Shown: positions 21,001 through 27,890, numbered from the stretch's first letter. The stretch is 64,000 nucleotides of DNA from Allolobophora icterica (GCA_963556255.1 OY744612.1:21665532-21729531); one strand, 5' to 3'. A program made the numbers and translations. The notes: generated from the letters alone by a model not told the origin.

Positions 21001-22983
21001 TCCTGCTCTTTGGAATGAGCTTCCTCCGTACGTTCGTTCTTCTATTCTCTCAGGTAACATCTCTTCCTCTTTTAAGTTTCTTAAAACTTGCTTTTTCTCT
21101 CGGGGTCTCTCGCACTGGGAGCGCTTCTGAATGGCCCTCCCGCTAGAAGCGCTTTATAGATATCCAAATACAATACAATGGGCATTGTAAAAGTTGTAAT
21201 ATTGTCGGTTTCAGTCTATATTCATTAAGCGCGACCTGCAATTAAAGATTTCTATATTCTCCCACTGACAAGTGAATATTTATCTAAGAATACACTCTAA
21301 AAACTTTCTTGTAGCCAACCACTTACTATACTTTAACTAGGTCGATGTGCACAACTGGTTCAGAGATGGGCGATAGTGTCTAAGACTAGAGACTAAGTGT
21401 ATTCAACAGTGTCTCTGATAATATTCAAAAAGTAGTCCTATATATTACGAATTATTGTGCAGTAATTAATACGGCATTGCCGCCATTTCCAACTGCATTA
21501 TAATTTTAACCTGCTTGTTTCTGAGTAAAACTGCGGTTGAAAACAAGGCTAAGAAAACTGTAATTTAAATTTTGTTCTGGAAAGTAGTTAAACTTTTTCC
21601 AACTTTTTCCAACTTTTTATGACAAACATTTTCACACTAACATAGGTTAAGTGAACTGTAATAATGCAGAGCGTCAATGACAATTCCACCTTCAAACTAT
21701 GCAATGTTTACTGTTCTAGCATACAGTTTCGGGCATACTGTAAGTAGTGTATGAATTTGAAAACATAGGCTAGTAATACTAAAACCATGCAGTGTTAATC
21801 AATAAGTTTCGCGTTGAGTTGTTAAGAGTGTTCAATGTTAATTGCGCAAAATAGTCGCGTATTGCTGATTTTTTAGTTAAACTTTTAATTAGAAACTAAA
21901 TATTTTTAGTTAAACTATGGTTTCAGCTAAACTATTTTTATTTAAACTTCATCCTTAACTAAAATAATTTAGTTAAACTAAAAGTTAGCAACCTTTTAGT
22001 TAAGTATTGCCTATCACTGATAATATGGAGGCTATAAATATTTTGTTTCAGCTGTTTGTCCTATTCCTATTCACATCAGCAAAATTAGAAATATTCGTGG
22101 AAAAGAGTTTTACGGAGTGGTGAAGTTTAAAAACAAGATATGCATCCTCAGCCAAAAGCCAAAGTTAATACAAGTCTGCAGCGAACAGCCTCCGTTTGCT
22201 CTCGTGAAAAGCTTTGAGATTAAGAAAATCCAAAATCCGTGCGGCATAACGGCTGGTCCAGACTGTCTTTATATCAAGGAATCGTTCTTCACTGATAAGA
22301 CGAACAAAAAAGAAGTCAAATGCGTCTCGAAAATCATATTTGAGTCTGAAGATTTTGGTCAAGACCGAGTCTTGCGTTGGTTGCCAAATATTAAGGAGAG
22401 ATTCGAGCTCTCATTGTGCAGGGATGGGAGATTGTTGCTGATGAGAGAGTGTCAGCCACCGACCCTGGAAATCTATGGCTCAAGAGCACCTAACAACAAT
22501 GAGGCCAGTCTGATTCATACCATCAACTTGGATAAAGACTTCGGTCGATTGCAACACGCTGTTGAGACAGAGAGCGGAAATTTTGTCATCAGCCACTTTT
22601 TAGACAACAATTCAAAGTGGCATATCAGTGAAATAAATAAGTCGGGACAAACTGTTCGTCGTTTCTATGCCAGAGACGATTCACAGCAAGTGACGAGTGC
22701 CTTTTCATTAGCTCTGGACTCGTATGGTCGAGTGTTTGTGGCTGATTGTGGCAGCAATCAAATAGTTCTGTTAGATTCTCAGCTTAAGTGGATTCAGGTA
22801 ATTCTGTCTGCGGCTAAGGAGGGCCTCAGCCAGCCTGTTGCACTATGGTACGATGAAAAGATGAAACAGCTAGTCGTAGCACAGCATTTCACGGTAAAGG
22901 ATTGTTCTTCCAATACGAATCCAGTTACAATGGAACCAGCGATCTATGTGGTTGACATCCCTGCTCTATCCAAGGCAGTGTAG
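2759..22983 (+). CDS. gene 1: CC-NHL-Fbox-CARD-TRADDN-like-NHL protein (7 exons)
   Basis: Spliced gene model from seven exons: 2759-3092, 3926-4781, 6387-6441, 16941-17124, 17894-18229, 19481-19849, 22052-22983. Junction phases are 1,2,0,1,1,1, and the total of 3066 nt gives 1021 residues without an internal stop. Domain order: coiled coil (about 20-100), NHL-like propeller (112-396), linker (397-415), F-box (416-476), CARD (about 495-585), TRADD-N-like (589-711), second NHL-like propeller (712-1021). No RING, signal peptide or membrane segment is visible, so a cytosolic protein is likely. The F-box would recruit Skp1/Cullin, and the CARD would mediate death-fold contacts; both roles are inferred from the families. 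The third intron is 10.5 kb because of a gypsy insertion. The start is uncertain: an upstream ATG at 2682 is out of frame by a net 4-nt deletion relative to the paralogues. An alternative model treats exons 1-2 as a separate short gene. Confidence 0.72.
3926..4781 (+). CDS. gene 1 exon 2: NHL-like beta-propeller a
   Basis: Begins after TTGCACATAG with two bases completing a codon (phase 1) and ends at CTTAG|GTAGG (phase 2). About 285 residues with repeated blade signatures. The clearest is VDSWDRLIVADSGSNRVILM, the classic NHL pattern of hydrophobic-Asp, Gly or Trp-Asp, then ADSGSNRV; others are CLYVTD and RNFVISY. NHL propellers bind protein or RNA partners. The apparent stop TAG at 4783-4785 overlaps the GTAG donor. 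All three copies keep AG|GTA here, so the exon is probably internal. No AATAAA lies near its end in this copy. Confidence 0.78.
4822..5240. mobile_element. 419-bp insertion with 11-bp target duplication
   Basis: Flanked by the direct repeat TTTGCATATAC at 4811-4821 and 5241-5251. The homologous intron of gene 2 (about 45255-45275) runs straight across the site, so this is a filled/empty pair. An 11-bp duplication suggests target-primed retrotransposition or a SINE. The element is GC-rich and contains two copies of TTGGCCTGGGAGTCCCTCC or a close variant. Class not resolved. Confidence 0.7.
5447..6226. mobile_element. hAT-like DNA transposon (non-autonomous)
   Basis: A perfect 8-bp target duplication CATGTGAC flanks it at 5439-5446 and 6227-6234. 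Ends are CAGGCCCGGCGCTAGGG and CCCTAGGGACGGGCCTG, an inverted pair with CAGG-type hAT termini. The interior is AT-rich with no transposase frame I can recognise. It sits in gene 1 intron 2, 160 bp before the small linker exon, and is absent from gene 2. Confidence 0.75.
6387..6441 (+). CDS. gene 1 exon 3: 55-bp linker exon
   Basis: Strong acceptor (CCATGTTTCAG) and strong donor (TTTG|GTGAGT). The phase-2 entry base A completes AGA with the AG left by exon 2, then 18 codons read PPDEMESKDDQSYHSPAL, ending in phase 0. The gene 2 copy at 48246-48300 has the same length and frame with replacements (PIYQSPAL), which is the signature of a conserved coding exon. It joins the first propeller to the F-box and looks like a flexible acidic linker. 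An alternative is that its ATG at 6397 is a start codon for a shorter isoform lacking the coiled coil and propeller a. Confidence 0.75.
6582..6702. repeat. two-copy direct repeat
   Basis: A unit of about 68 bp starting ATCGGACTTGGACCTCTTTT is repeated once, followed by a second short repeat (TAGCGCTTGTGAATAGGCTG, 6704-6725) whose relatives occur near 40650 and 44037. It lies in intron 3 of gene 1. Confidence 0.6.
6843..7016 (+). mobile_element. CR1-like non-LTR 3' end fragment
   Basis: Contains GGGAGCGCCTCTGAATAG, then GCGCTATATAAATGTCTAG, and ends in a (TTGA)n tail. Similar GCGCTTTATAAAT ends occur at 21130-21177, 33345-33420 and 47440-47472. Only the 3' end remains, as expected of a 5'-truncated copy. 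Confidence 0.6.
7020..8527. repeat. about 34-bp minisatellite, gene 1 intron 3 (left part)
   Basis: More than 40 tandem units related to GATGTCATCCAATAATTC followed by ATTAGAAAACGAGAAG, each 31-34 bp. Variants differ at ATCC/ATAC and at ACGAG/CAG. A longer period is visible: the run starting at 7147 recurs at 7721, a 574-bp higher-order unit. The array is split by the gypsy element at 8528-16113 and resumes at 16114. A related array occupies the same intron of gene 2. Confidence 0.9.
8528..9001 (-). repeat. gypsy 3' LTR
   Basis: 474 bp. On the + strand it begins TGTCAACCCAATCC and ends CAGTTCACA. In element orientation it starts TGTGAACTG. Position by position it matches 15640-16113. Its inner edge abuts the polypurine tract. 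Confidence 0.92.
9002..9022 (-). promoter_or_regulatory. polypurine tract of the gypsy element
   Basis: In element orientation the bases directly before the 3' LTR are AGAAAAAGGAAGGAGGTAA. An uninterrupted purine run at this place primes plus-strand DNA synthesis in LTR retrotransposons. Confidence 0.75.
9120..9773 (-). CDS. gypsy RNase H segment of pol (displaced frame)
   Basis: Encodes the RT connection (LLGFFNYYRQFIKDFAQIAK) and a Ty3-type RNase H with CDSSDFAVGAVLTQ, EKEAYAIVWAL and FTDHNPL, which carry the acidic catalytic residues. Only the part below about 9740 is genuine pol. The first residues lie in the duplicated gag piece read in another frame. It should be continuous with RT but is separated by that insert and a frame change. 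Confidence 0.8.
   Translation of the reverse strand: MESGKVIQKQGDRIESLTNLKIPETKKQVKQLLGFFNYYRQFIKDFAQIAKPLSDLTSKRVSDKIDWTVEHQQAFDLLKEAVQSKVVLYVFEVGKPFNLYCDSSDFAVGAVLTQMDDKGIERPVSFISQKLTDTQKRWATVEKEAYAIVWALNKLKEIIIGSKIFIFTDHNPLTYLTESMSKSAKLVRWALALQTFDVEVKYKKGRLNVIADCLSRL
9730..15213 (-). CDS. gypsy gag-protease-integrase-RT polyprotein
   Basis: 1827 codons from the ATG at 15213. The N-terminal gag part is a long coiled coil with 11-residue repeats (RLQREKEEKAE, about residues 105-160), then the capsid-like region and a zinc knuckle CHNCGSDKHLVKFC (CX2CX4HX4C). Next come an aspartic protease motif (LSDSGAEIP) and integrase with an HHCC finger (HESVFGGHLG...CKSCEKC) and DDE residues (TMDLVGP, ITSDQGTNF, AAGLVERWNQ). 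A reverse transcriptase follows with YVDDIAVH. The C-terminal 220 or so residues repeat the gag segment ESETLVSKIKKIG...KSNPETG and then stop. That tail replaces the expected connection to RNase H, so the protein would lack RNase H. Confidence 0.88.
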   Translation of the reverse strand: MEKLSAERQADIKKMSTERLKQRLLKAGFKEEQLEGMSRGDMIQELAEVWVKEEVEEEGAVGGAVEKAIEKPPAPMSMEMLMQWMMMTRQEEKELRQEAERVRQDELRLQREKEEKAERLQREKEEKAERLQREKEEKAERLQREKEEKELRLQREKEEKAELARQEELRLQREREDKAEQVRKAELELQKNQFEIQLEQLKRDREDAERRRLEQMIEFEKARKSDEEVRQQQIEAKRMREEEKEKARTLELERAEQIRQEELKFQKESLEKAETERQERLKLEKSKLTLKETQMREEREAERRKQQESETLVSKIKKIGDAMKHVLPQMPTDMMEVPLYFETVENAFRSFAVEKPFWVKLLLPLMTPKARTVLNRLSFDDLDNYDKVKQHLLKEFKLTSREYRARFVDAKKTTEETYTMFTARLKNLLNYYVRSRNVNKEYDTLFDLLVADKLKECLPPGPLQFVLSKEGTDCLQASAVADLADIHVNNRIGFAIPNINSYPSQRSVNQSQSGKWKSNPETGSQFKGKEVKASVPVPNETREVTFGRQGFNKSSAPFAKREGNTSFTQYKRYEGNEQRGMVVKRCHNCGSDKHLVKFCPVPVAAASSSRNQEHTRVNLIQVVSDTDNQTASQENQETEVKSVMKCGIQKEILLDAEIQREVIGKDDSRILKKSFLQYVEVEIRAVDGKEPVKVKALSDSGAEIPVISEELLEGMKVEQIGKVNLQCVAGDAIPAKLVKVDVRLCGSDVEEEGFPRKIQCSLTPYVTLMCASIAKMGSTERFLLHPEIIAELKAVPQMKIKTIQGDVSVQANVMTRAQSRKQEMVDVDEKSETESSSDEENDSNEQRSLSRDGITSEMNEQEMAACENGTLNETEEDNECDVGIGDLYRDEEMDEEQKVQIADSKKFEEQQRNDESLKPWWKLAQEKESEFCVINGLLHKKYQILDQTIYQLVLPKERRIKVMELAHESVFGGHLGEEKTRERIKLSFVWPKMRRDIVKFCKSCEKCQLKARSLVMDRVPITPVSREEVAFKRMTMDLVGPIDPVSAAGHKYCLCIVDSCTRWPTIFLLKSLTAKAVCEALTELFMNVGVPSVITSDQGTNFTASLTREFLNLMGCSPRFDTPGHPEAAGLVERWNQTFKKMIHHVIIDNPRKWHKIIPFTVWALREVPNATTGVSPYMLVYGKIPRGPLAILKESWTREINLPPHVGVKPEKYLKELKENMEKALLFAESYSREKQLQYTNQYNKRAKHKEFEAGEKVIVLYPTSTNKLISRWHGPCTIIHRRSKYSYLVDMGENGRKIIHANKIRKYVTRALSCGLIVEEDEDFGSVVELPMRNEVQDDKNSLNLDPEQISHLTVTQQEQLLKVLNKYCDRFSEKPGLCTLVEHEIELKPGFREKEFAAYRIPLIYRAEVERQIKEMLKTNIIKPSSSRMASPLVIVKKKDGSLRLACDYRYINSFTVDCKYPMPIVRDVLNKVGKSNVISILDCRSAYWTCPVKQSDQWKTAFVTHNGLYEFTRVPFGMINSGRTFVKAINLVLQPISDFAEPYVDDIAVHSDSWKVHLQQLDAFLMQMRLHNVTLNLKKCIFGKSEVRFIGHVVGSGKIKMNPQESETLVSKIKKIGDAMKHVLPQMPTDMMEVPLYFETVENAFRSFAVEKPFWVKLLLPLMTPKARTVLNRLSFDDLDNYDKVKQHLLKEFKLTSREYRARFVDAKKTTEETYTMFTARLKNLLNYYVRSRNVNKEYDTLFDLLVADKLKECLPPGPLQFVLSKEGTDCLQASAVADLADIHVNNRIGFAIPNINSYPSQRSVNQSQSGKWKSNPETGRQN
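9740..10393 (-). repeat. gag segment duplicated inside pol (copy of 13643-14296)
   Basis: 654 bp identical, as far as I can read, to 13643-14296 with a constant offset of 3903 and no gap. Both junctions share short homology with the flanking pol sequence (GCAAG at one end, CAGGGAG at the other). This suggests template switching during reverse transcription rather than a later DNA event. Confidence 0.88.
14785..14890 (-). repeat. 33-bp tandem repeat within gag
   Basis: Four near-identical 33-bp units (CGTTCTGCTTTCTCTTCTTT core on the + strand) encode the 11-residue REKEEKAERLQ repeat. Being a multiple of three, it extends the coiled coil without breaking the frame. Confidence 0.8.
15470..15620 (-). 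repeat. tandem repeat in the gypsy 5' leader
   Basis: About eight copies of an 18-19 bp unit TTATCCACCGTGAGTTC with small changes lie between the primer-binding site and the gag start. They form the untranslated leader of the element. The purpose is unknown; internal promoter or packaging repeats are possible. Confidence 0.75.
15622..15639 (-). promoter_or_regulatory. putative gypsy primer-binding site
   Basis: In element orientation the sequence after the 5' LTR is TTAT and then TGGTGGCAGCGTCGG. TGG at this place is the expected complement of a tRNA 3' CCA. The matching tRNA was not identified. Confidence 0.55.
15640..16113 (-). repeat. gypsy 5' LTR
   Basis: 474 bp, read as identical to 8528-9001, ending at the target duplication GATGT (16114-16118). 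Confidence 0.92.
16114..16250. repeat. minisatellite, gene 1 intron 3 (right remnant)
   Basis: About four units continuing the 34-bp array interrupted by the gypsy element (GATGTCATACAGTAATTC, then GATGCCATTCAACAATTC). The last units are more diverged, as at an array edge. The non-repetitive sequence that follows (AAAAAAATTGTACGTCTA) matches gene 2 at 53858. Confidence 0.85.
16302..16515 (+). mobile_element. tRNA-derived SINE, copy 1
   Basis: The tRNA-like head has an A-box region (TAGCGCAGTGGATAAC) and a B-box region (GATCGAGTCCC). A tRNA-unrelated body follows, with GCTGCAATTTGCGCCGTGTA and a tail of TTAATTAAAGAATTAAAGAA then TA repeats. A second copy lies on the - strand at 37483-37681. 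Gene 2 has an empty site at about 53885 (CTACATTTAGGCTATATTTA), so insertion followed the duplication. Confidence 0.8.
16941..17124 (+). CDS. gene 1 exon 4: F-box
   Basis: Acceptor GTGGATGTAG, donor CTGGCAG|GTAAAA. It enters in phase 0 and leaves in phase 1. The 61 codons read INQLPDVVLERILLKACLF, then EDLLALASVDYNWYHQVKKK and RLHQQIKRKL. This matches the F-box pattern: Leu-Pro start, three amphipathic helices, a DLL motif and an aromatic W-Y near the end. F-boxes bind Skp1 in SCF ubiquitin ligases. Compared with typical F-boxes there is an insertion of 6-9 residues between helices 1 and 2 (FKSSSLITE). Gene 2 has an exon of exactly the same length. Confidence 0.75.
17894..18229 (+). CDS. gene 1 exon 5: CARD
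   Basis: Acceptor ACATTCTTTGCAG, donor GGCGGAG|GTATAG, both phase 1. The 112-residue exon holds a CARD-like death fold: ERGLIDMLHEMECLSDKQLR, then VRGRNQRSRDLNKELLKIAR and YATFVECLRQTRQLIPADVL. The LLxxxxxLSxxQ start, the basic RxRxRx helix and the F-x-CLRQTxQ helix are characteristic. CARDs form homotypic helical assemblies in apoptosis and innate immunity. A 30-residue basic segment precedes it (YRKHTIRNNQKYL). Without splicing the frame ends in a stop 15 codons later; the donor phase and the equal exon length in gene 2 support splicing. Confidence 0.8.
18275..18415. repeat. tandem repeat after the CARD exon
   Basis: About three units of roughly 60 bp (GCCTAGTTACAATGC...CACAATACCGTATTATTA). 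Gene 2 has only about two at 55457-55530, so copy number changed after duplication. A further diverged unit lies near 18625. Confidence 0.65.
18490..18600. repeat. small inverted-repeat element in intron 5
   Basis: Contains direct CGTCGTCAAGACG repeats and an inverted pair GTCACAAACGG / CCCGTTTGTGAC around a short loop. Absent from gene 2. It resembles a short foldback repeat; the boundaries are not certain. Confidence 0.45.
19030..19140. repeat. CT-rich microsatellite, gene 1 intron 5
   Basis: CTTCTTCCTC, CGTCGTCTTC and CTCCTCC runs. The matching intron of gene 2 carries a tract of about 500 bp (55795-56301), so one ancestral tract diverged in length. Confidence 0.7.
19481..19849 (+). CDS. 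gene 1 exon 6: TRADD-N-like domain
   Basis: Acceptor TGACTTTGCAG, donor GATGTGT|GTAAGT, phase 1 at both ends, 369 bp in both genes. The sequence starts TVEMKVLLSKQSKRFTEEII, then PQKKEFEEQIIQLMVHEIEI, VVWLWCYSQESLFRLREL, LFCITEKLVE and a final strand LNTLYIEEKQLL. The order strand, long helix, strand, strand, helix, helix, strand, with a V-x-L-x-C-x-S-x-E-S-L-x-R-L core, fits the ferredoxin-like TRADD N-terminal family found beside death folds in invertebrate proteins. The assignment is inference by pattern; it could be a different alpha/beta adaptor domain. Confidence 0.68.
20131..21177 (+). mobile_element. CR1-like non-LTR retrotransposon, 5'-truncated
   Basis: Begins inside the reverse transcriptase (LGVPQGSVLGPLLFILY), continues through the FADDVQAYV catalytic box and the usual C-terminal region (LDYCNSLLIGLPK, LHWLPLSARIQFKVL, PALWNELPPYVRS), and ends with GCGCTTTATAGATATCC and an ATACAATACA tail. 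The frame 20192-21130 is open. Gene 2 shows the empty site at about 58555-58575, so it inserted after the duplication. It lies in gene 1 intron 6, in the same orientation as the gene. Confidence 0.85.
22052..22983 (+). CDS. gene 1 exon 7: NHL-like beta-propeller b (terminal)
   Basis: Acceptor ATTTTGTTTCAG, phase 1 entry, 310 codons to the stop TAG at 22981. Blade signatures: RNIRGKEFYGVVKFKNKICI, GPDCLYIKES, CRDGRLLLMREC, ESGNFVISHF and the clear NHL blade LALDSYGRVFVADCGSNQIV. It is related to but clearly distinct from the first propeller of the same protein. NHL-type propellers mediate partner or substrate recognition. The gene 2 exon has the same length. A polyadenylation signal follows 132 bp after the stop. 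Confidence 0.85.
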
Positions 22984-23114
22984 CGATGAAAAAAAATCGT
23001 TTTGACAGATATCTCTCCATCTAATCTCTTAACTTGAATCAGTTTAATTGAATCTTTATAATGTACTGAAGCTTAATGACTTCTTAAATATTACATAAAC
23101 ACTTTAAATAAGTG

Positions 23115-23120
23115 AATAAA
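23115..23120 (+). terminator. polyadenylation signal of gene 1
   Basis: AATAAA in GTGAATAAAACTTTAATCAG, conserved at 60082-60087 after gene 2. Confidence 0.7.
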
Positions 23121-23339
23121 ACTTTAATCAGACACATCACGTCGTGTTTGTAAATGCGCGTTGAATTTCTTGAGTCACTCGATCGCCACAAATAATCACT
23201 GTGGTACTTGAAAAAGCGCTTAAATAAGTCTGGCCTACACCTGAAATCCCCTGATGCTGTTAAATGGAAAGTTTATATCGCAGGAGTAGCCTAATAAGTC
23301 TGTTCACCCTGAGCAGATTCAAAACTTTATGATGATCAT

Positions 23340-24300
23340 GATTTATCTCAAGGCCGTCGTCCTTTCCTGTCTATCAATCGTGTAAACATCGCTCCACTCG
23401 CGCCTTCCGTCGATGCTCGGGTGTAAGCGAATAACATTGAATGTAGTCACGATCAGCAGTAGCAGAATATTGCTCTGACCTAGGGGTATATTTACCTTCA
23501 CTAAGCAGCTGGTGCTCTCACTACTACAGGTGACGTTGGTTGGCTCCCGTCGATGTGATTCTCGACTTCCAATTATTCCCTTCTGTATCTTAGCCGGACG
23601 TGGGGTTGTGCGCCAAGTTTGGTTAGCCTCTGCACCAGGGTGTTGGTCTGACAACGTCGGGTAAGACCCGTCCGACTATATCTTCGGTGTAAAACAAAGG
23701 CTGATGAGAACAATCGCAAACAGTAAACTGTGACACGGGAGCATGCTTTCCAAGGAGACAGCTGATTGCGGAGTCGAGAAAATCTGCATGATCGTCGACG
23801 TAGGTATCAGTCGTCGGGCCACTGACGGTACGAAGTTCTGACTTCGAGGGTTCGTCAAGGAAAGCGATGCGGTGTGGAAATGCTGCCATTAGTTCCTGGC
23901 GATCGTTTCATTAGTCGGAGCTGGCGGTGTTACATTGATGGACGGTGACCGTGTGTGATCCGACAACGTGTTGAACGTGCCCAGGTCTTCATATGGCGAC
24001 AGGCCCTCGCACGTGATCACATGGTCCAGCAAGCCTCCGAGTCGGTACGTTGGAGAATTCACGTTCTGTCGGAAACATTGCACCGACAAGACTTCATTGT
24101 ATTTAATTACTCTTGGGTCTAGCGCTCGCTCACGATAGGTACTAATGTCTCCAGTGATGGTGATAAGAGACATACCGGCGAGAGCTGCATGAAGAACTTC
24201 GGTATGATTGCTTGTGACCCGGCCGGTATCATAGGATGACAATGTGGCTGCTACCTCCCCTCCGAGGTCGTCCGACAACACAGGTGGGTGACATGGGCAA
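23340..24300 (-). pseudogene. decayed non-LTR endonuclease fragment
   Basis: On the - strand, broken frames resemble the endonuclease of CR1/Jockey-type elements: LITITGDIS, NSPTYRLGGLLDHVIT (matching the F-P-T-x-R-x-G-x-x-L-D-x-V-I-T block) and LSDHTRSPSI, followed downstream by DFLDSAISCLLGKHAPV, the usual link to the RT domain. Homologous relic sequence follows gene 2 at about 60240-60900, so it was present before the duplication. Confidence 0.65.
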
Positions 24301-24575
24301 AACCACCCTTAAGAAAATAGTGCCTCTTTAGCAAATTGTCTATTCGTATAGCAGATTTGGCAAAGAATGTCATTCAATGCTTACAGTTTGAAATATTTAA
24401 TAAATAAGAATCAAAGATAGTGTTAGTTCACAGTCTTGTAATAATAGCATAAAATTCTTTGAGACAATGATTTCACGTGGTAGGCCTTTTGGTCTATCCG
24501 AAAGTTTCACAATAGCCTTAAACATCATTTGAAATACAAACATGCTGAAGAATATAAACATGCACTGAAAACACG

Positions 24576-24750
24576 ATGCATATCAAGTGTGATGTAAGTC
24601 TAATTGATAAAAAACCGAAACGTTTAGTCTTTCTGGAAGCAAACTTGCATAATTTCAGTAAGGAAAACAAACTTTCTTATGTAGACCCCTATTGTAAAGT
24701 AAAGAAATTCAGAATTGAAGACAATGTGAAGCTCAACTACTATGCGAAAA
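24576..24750 (+). CDS. possible orphan exon, unknown
   Basis: An open frame with balanced composition (LIDKKPKRLVFLEANLHNFS, SYVDPYCKVKKFRIED) ends at CGAAAA|GTGAGT, a consensus donor. No matching exon was found in the gene 2 unit. I do not recognise a domain. It could be an exon of an unassembled gene or a transposon remnant. Confidence 0.3.
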
Positions 24751-24759
24751 GTGAGTTAT

Positions 24760-25825
24760 ATTAATCATTTTTAAATAGGAACTACATGTAGGCCTACTTG
24801 TGTCTAGTAGTCGTATTCTATTTAGTCCAAGCAGCGTAGCCAATTATTCGTATTCGGTCGAATAGTACGAAATGCTACTCGGTACAGATCTAATTTTAAC
24901 CTATGCCAACTAATCCTCTTCAGAATTCTTTGCTTCTACTCAGACCTTCGTACGCGCGTGGCGAAGACTTTCTCCGCTTCACCTATGTCTTGTTGGATTC
25001 GTAGTTTTCTCAATAACCTCTTCGGTGTTTTCACAGTTCACTAAGTCAAGAGTTCAACGATTACCTCCTTCTGAAGTTCAACGTCCATTTGCTGATCACA
25101 GTATCGGACAAACTTCATTCGCCTTAACGACACTTCTTCAAACAACTGAACTAATGATGAAGGTATGACATCGCTAGATTCGCCGCGATCATCGCCAGAG
25201 ATTTACTAGTTTGTTGACTTTCAATAGTCCGATTGTTACTACTAATCGCAAGACTGAACTAGTTTATTCATTTCACTAGTCTTCGATTTTAAATGATCCG
25301 AATCGTTTTAACCTTTCTATGAAGCAGTCAGGAGCGGAAGAATTGCACTGCTCACCTGAAGCGACCAACGCCCTCAACAGTCATTTTCCAACTAAACTCT
25401 CTTTGCAACGTTCGACGCAAGGCGCGGCAAAATCCGAACATCTGAGCAGACGAACTTAAGCCGACGGTTGAATTTAAATTATCCATACATGGTTCCCTGA
25501 TCTGCCCTGAATAATCCAGCATGCATGGGAAATCGTCTTACCCAAGGCCTAACTACGTATTTGCACCATATGATTATGGCTTTTAGATGCAGGTAAGTAA
25601 ATATTTCATTTAATTATAATACAACCAACACATCTAATGCGTTGCATAATAAATCAACAACACTCTGCTCGTCCTTAATAAGACACGTAGCGGCGTAGCC
25701 TACATGTGTAATATAAGAACATCGTTTCTGTCCCATCCATTCAAAAACTCTGATACTTGACCAAATGCACCGTGACCTAGTGGAGCATTTAGCATTAATG
25801 CATCTAGTATAACAGGATCGAGCAA
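24760..25825. other. intergenic, nothing recognised
   Basis: AT-rich sequence with no convincing coding frame, RNA gene or transposon boundary. TAGGCCTA-type palindromes occur. Confidence 0.4.
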
Positions 25826-25833
25826 ATATGAGC

Positions 25834-25948
25834 ACCGGTGGAGTGCATGTTTCCGCGGCATTCATAGCACAATTTAGGCACAATCACGGTTTGTCCTCAT
25901 ATATTGGCGAATCATTACTACAACACAACCAGAAAAGTCACTAGACAG
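25834..25948 (+). pseudogene. conserved coding-like block downstream of gene 1
   Basis: The frame reads SAAFIAQFRHNHGLSSYIG then ESLLQHNQK and then stops, next to a strong donor-like ACAG|GTAGGT. The copy at 61230-61345 shows mainly synonymous or conservative differences (I/M, R/K, I/N), so the ancestor was probably coding. This copy lacks one A in the AAAA run after CAG, shifting the end of the frame. Function unknown. Confidence 0.35.
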
Positions 25949-26867
25949 GTAGGTTTTCATAGCTAGTTGCCGAAATACTCTGGGCAAAAATCCCTGGGGG
26001 CTCTTTGCCTCGTCACACAGAATGTTTTGTCCCGATGATTTTTACTAATAATGAGTAATTAGTATAACATGTGATAAGCAATCTCATCGTCTCAAAACAC
26101 CTAAGTGTGCATAACATATTTTATTGCGAAACGAACAACGTCTTAACTTTGTTTCTTAAAACTGGCGAATCGATGATTTTTGTGACGATTTTACACTAAG
26201 TCCTTCGCAGGTCATTCCACTTATAGGCTGGTCCAAAAATAACAACTGATTTGAAATAATCCCCTAACAGCACTTAACGTCAAGGATTCTGTCAGCCTCA
26301 CAGACCAACCTCTCGAGTCAAACACAATTTATGACTAATTTATTAATAACACATACAATCTTTATACACAAGATACATTGACAGGCATGAGCGTACAGCT
26401 CTTGCGATTGGCTAAGGCCGAATGCACTATACTATATCTATATATTGTCCAATCCTAGTAGCGTCCTATACATATATAAAGTGTCATTATACTATACAAG
26501 TATATACATGATTACATATAAACCACGCCTACCCACTCTAAAGCCTAACAAAACACCTACCCACTATTAATTCATATGACAGATGCCTTTTGCCCCAACT
26601 CAACCATACTCAAACAATGCCACATTCTGCCTTAGGTAGATCAGGCGCAACTGTGCGTGGCTAAAGTGAAAATGCGGCCACGGTTCGCAAATATAATTAT
26701 AATAATTTCGGTATTGCAGAGGCGCCGCTTATCGCAATCGGCCTGCCAGCCTCGAGCAAACTTAAAACACACATAAATGCCTACATACATGCATACTATA
26801 TACATGCATATACAGTATACAAACATACATACATACACACACATACATACGTGGAAATATATTTGTA

Positions 26868-27014
26868 TACATACATACATACATACATACATACATACAT
26901 ACATACATACATACATACATACATACATACATACATACATACATACATACATACATACATACATACATACATACATACATACATACATACATACATACAT
27001 ACATACATACATAC
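26868..27014. repeat. (CATA)n microsatellite
   Basis: About 36 uninterrupted CATA units. All frames across it are repeat translations. The equivalent position in the gene 2 unit (about 61965-62098) has a shorter, impure run interrupted by a DNA transposon. Confidence 0.95.
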
Positions 27015-27232
27015 TACATACATACATGCATATGTATACAGAGAATAGATGCATGCGTACATATATGCCTACATACATAGGGCCTACATATCAGTCCGCG
27101 GAGACTCTTGATGGACGTGCAATCACGATCCTTGTGTCCGATCTTAGTCAGTGCAAGTACGTTGAGCTGCTCGTCCTGGGTATACGCTCTTCTACAGTCC
27201 TACATTATAATAATTGATCCTTTAATCAACAT

Positions 27233-27233
<1 letters not shown>

Positions 27234-27277
<44 letters not shown>
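27234..27277. repeat. (AT)n microsatellite
   Basis: About 21 AT units. Confidence 0.9.
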
Positions 27278-27279
<2 letters not shown>

Positions 27280-27764
27280 CTACGTATACTATCATGATAG
27301 GCTACGGAGTGAGATTTACGCAGCGAAGCGGTCGAACTTTGGAACGGAACTGTTATGTCACTGCCGTTCATAGCCTCAGACGGAAAGTGCACATGCCTCT
27401 GTACGCAGTCAGATACTGCATTTTATTGCATACAAGATTGGCGAGCGGATATCTAGCCTCAACGGTTGAGCCACACACATGCGGAATCAAGTACGTGTAC
27501 ATAAATAGGTCGCATATGCACATGCATGCTTAGATACATACATGTATTGTGTATATATACATACACACCTACATGTATACATACAAACTACATACATTGC
27601 ATACTTGCATACGTACATGTATCATATAGTTTATACGAGTAGGTAAGCAAGTAAAAGAGTGTAACCTTAGTCCCGTTACTCAGTTTTGCCACATTCTTAA
27701 CATTCGCATTGGCTAGAGAGCTTGGAAATCAATAAGCACTCAGTTTATCAAACTTAAGATATTT

Positions 27765-27890
27765 ACTTAGGGGTCATCCATAAAGGACGTCCGCGGTGAG
27801 GGGAGGGAGGGGTAATTCATATGCGGACAAATGGGGACAAGGGGAAGAGAGTATGACCAGTGCAGACGTCCGCGTCTAAATTTCTAAATT
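27765..27890. repeat. MITE-like repeat, GGACGTCC family, copy 2
   Basis: Starts GGGGTCATCCATAAAGGACG and ends near GCAGACGTCCGCG, with the same GCGGACAAATGGGGACAAGG core as copy 1. Confidence 0.55.

Noticed and set aside
26641..27217. Long frames rich in Met-Tyr-Val-Cys or His-Thr-Tyr-Ile
   Set aside because: They are translations of the (CATA)n microsatellite in several frames on both strands.
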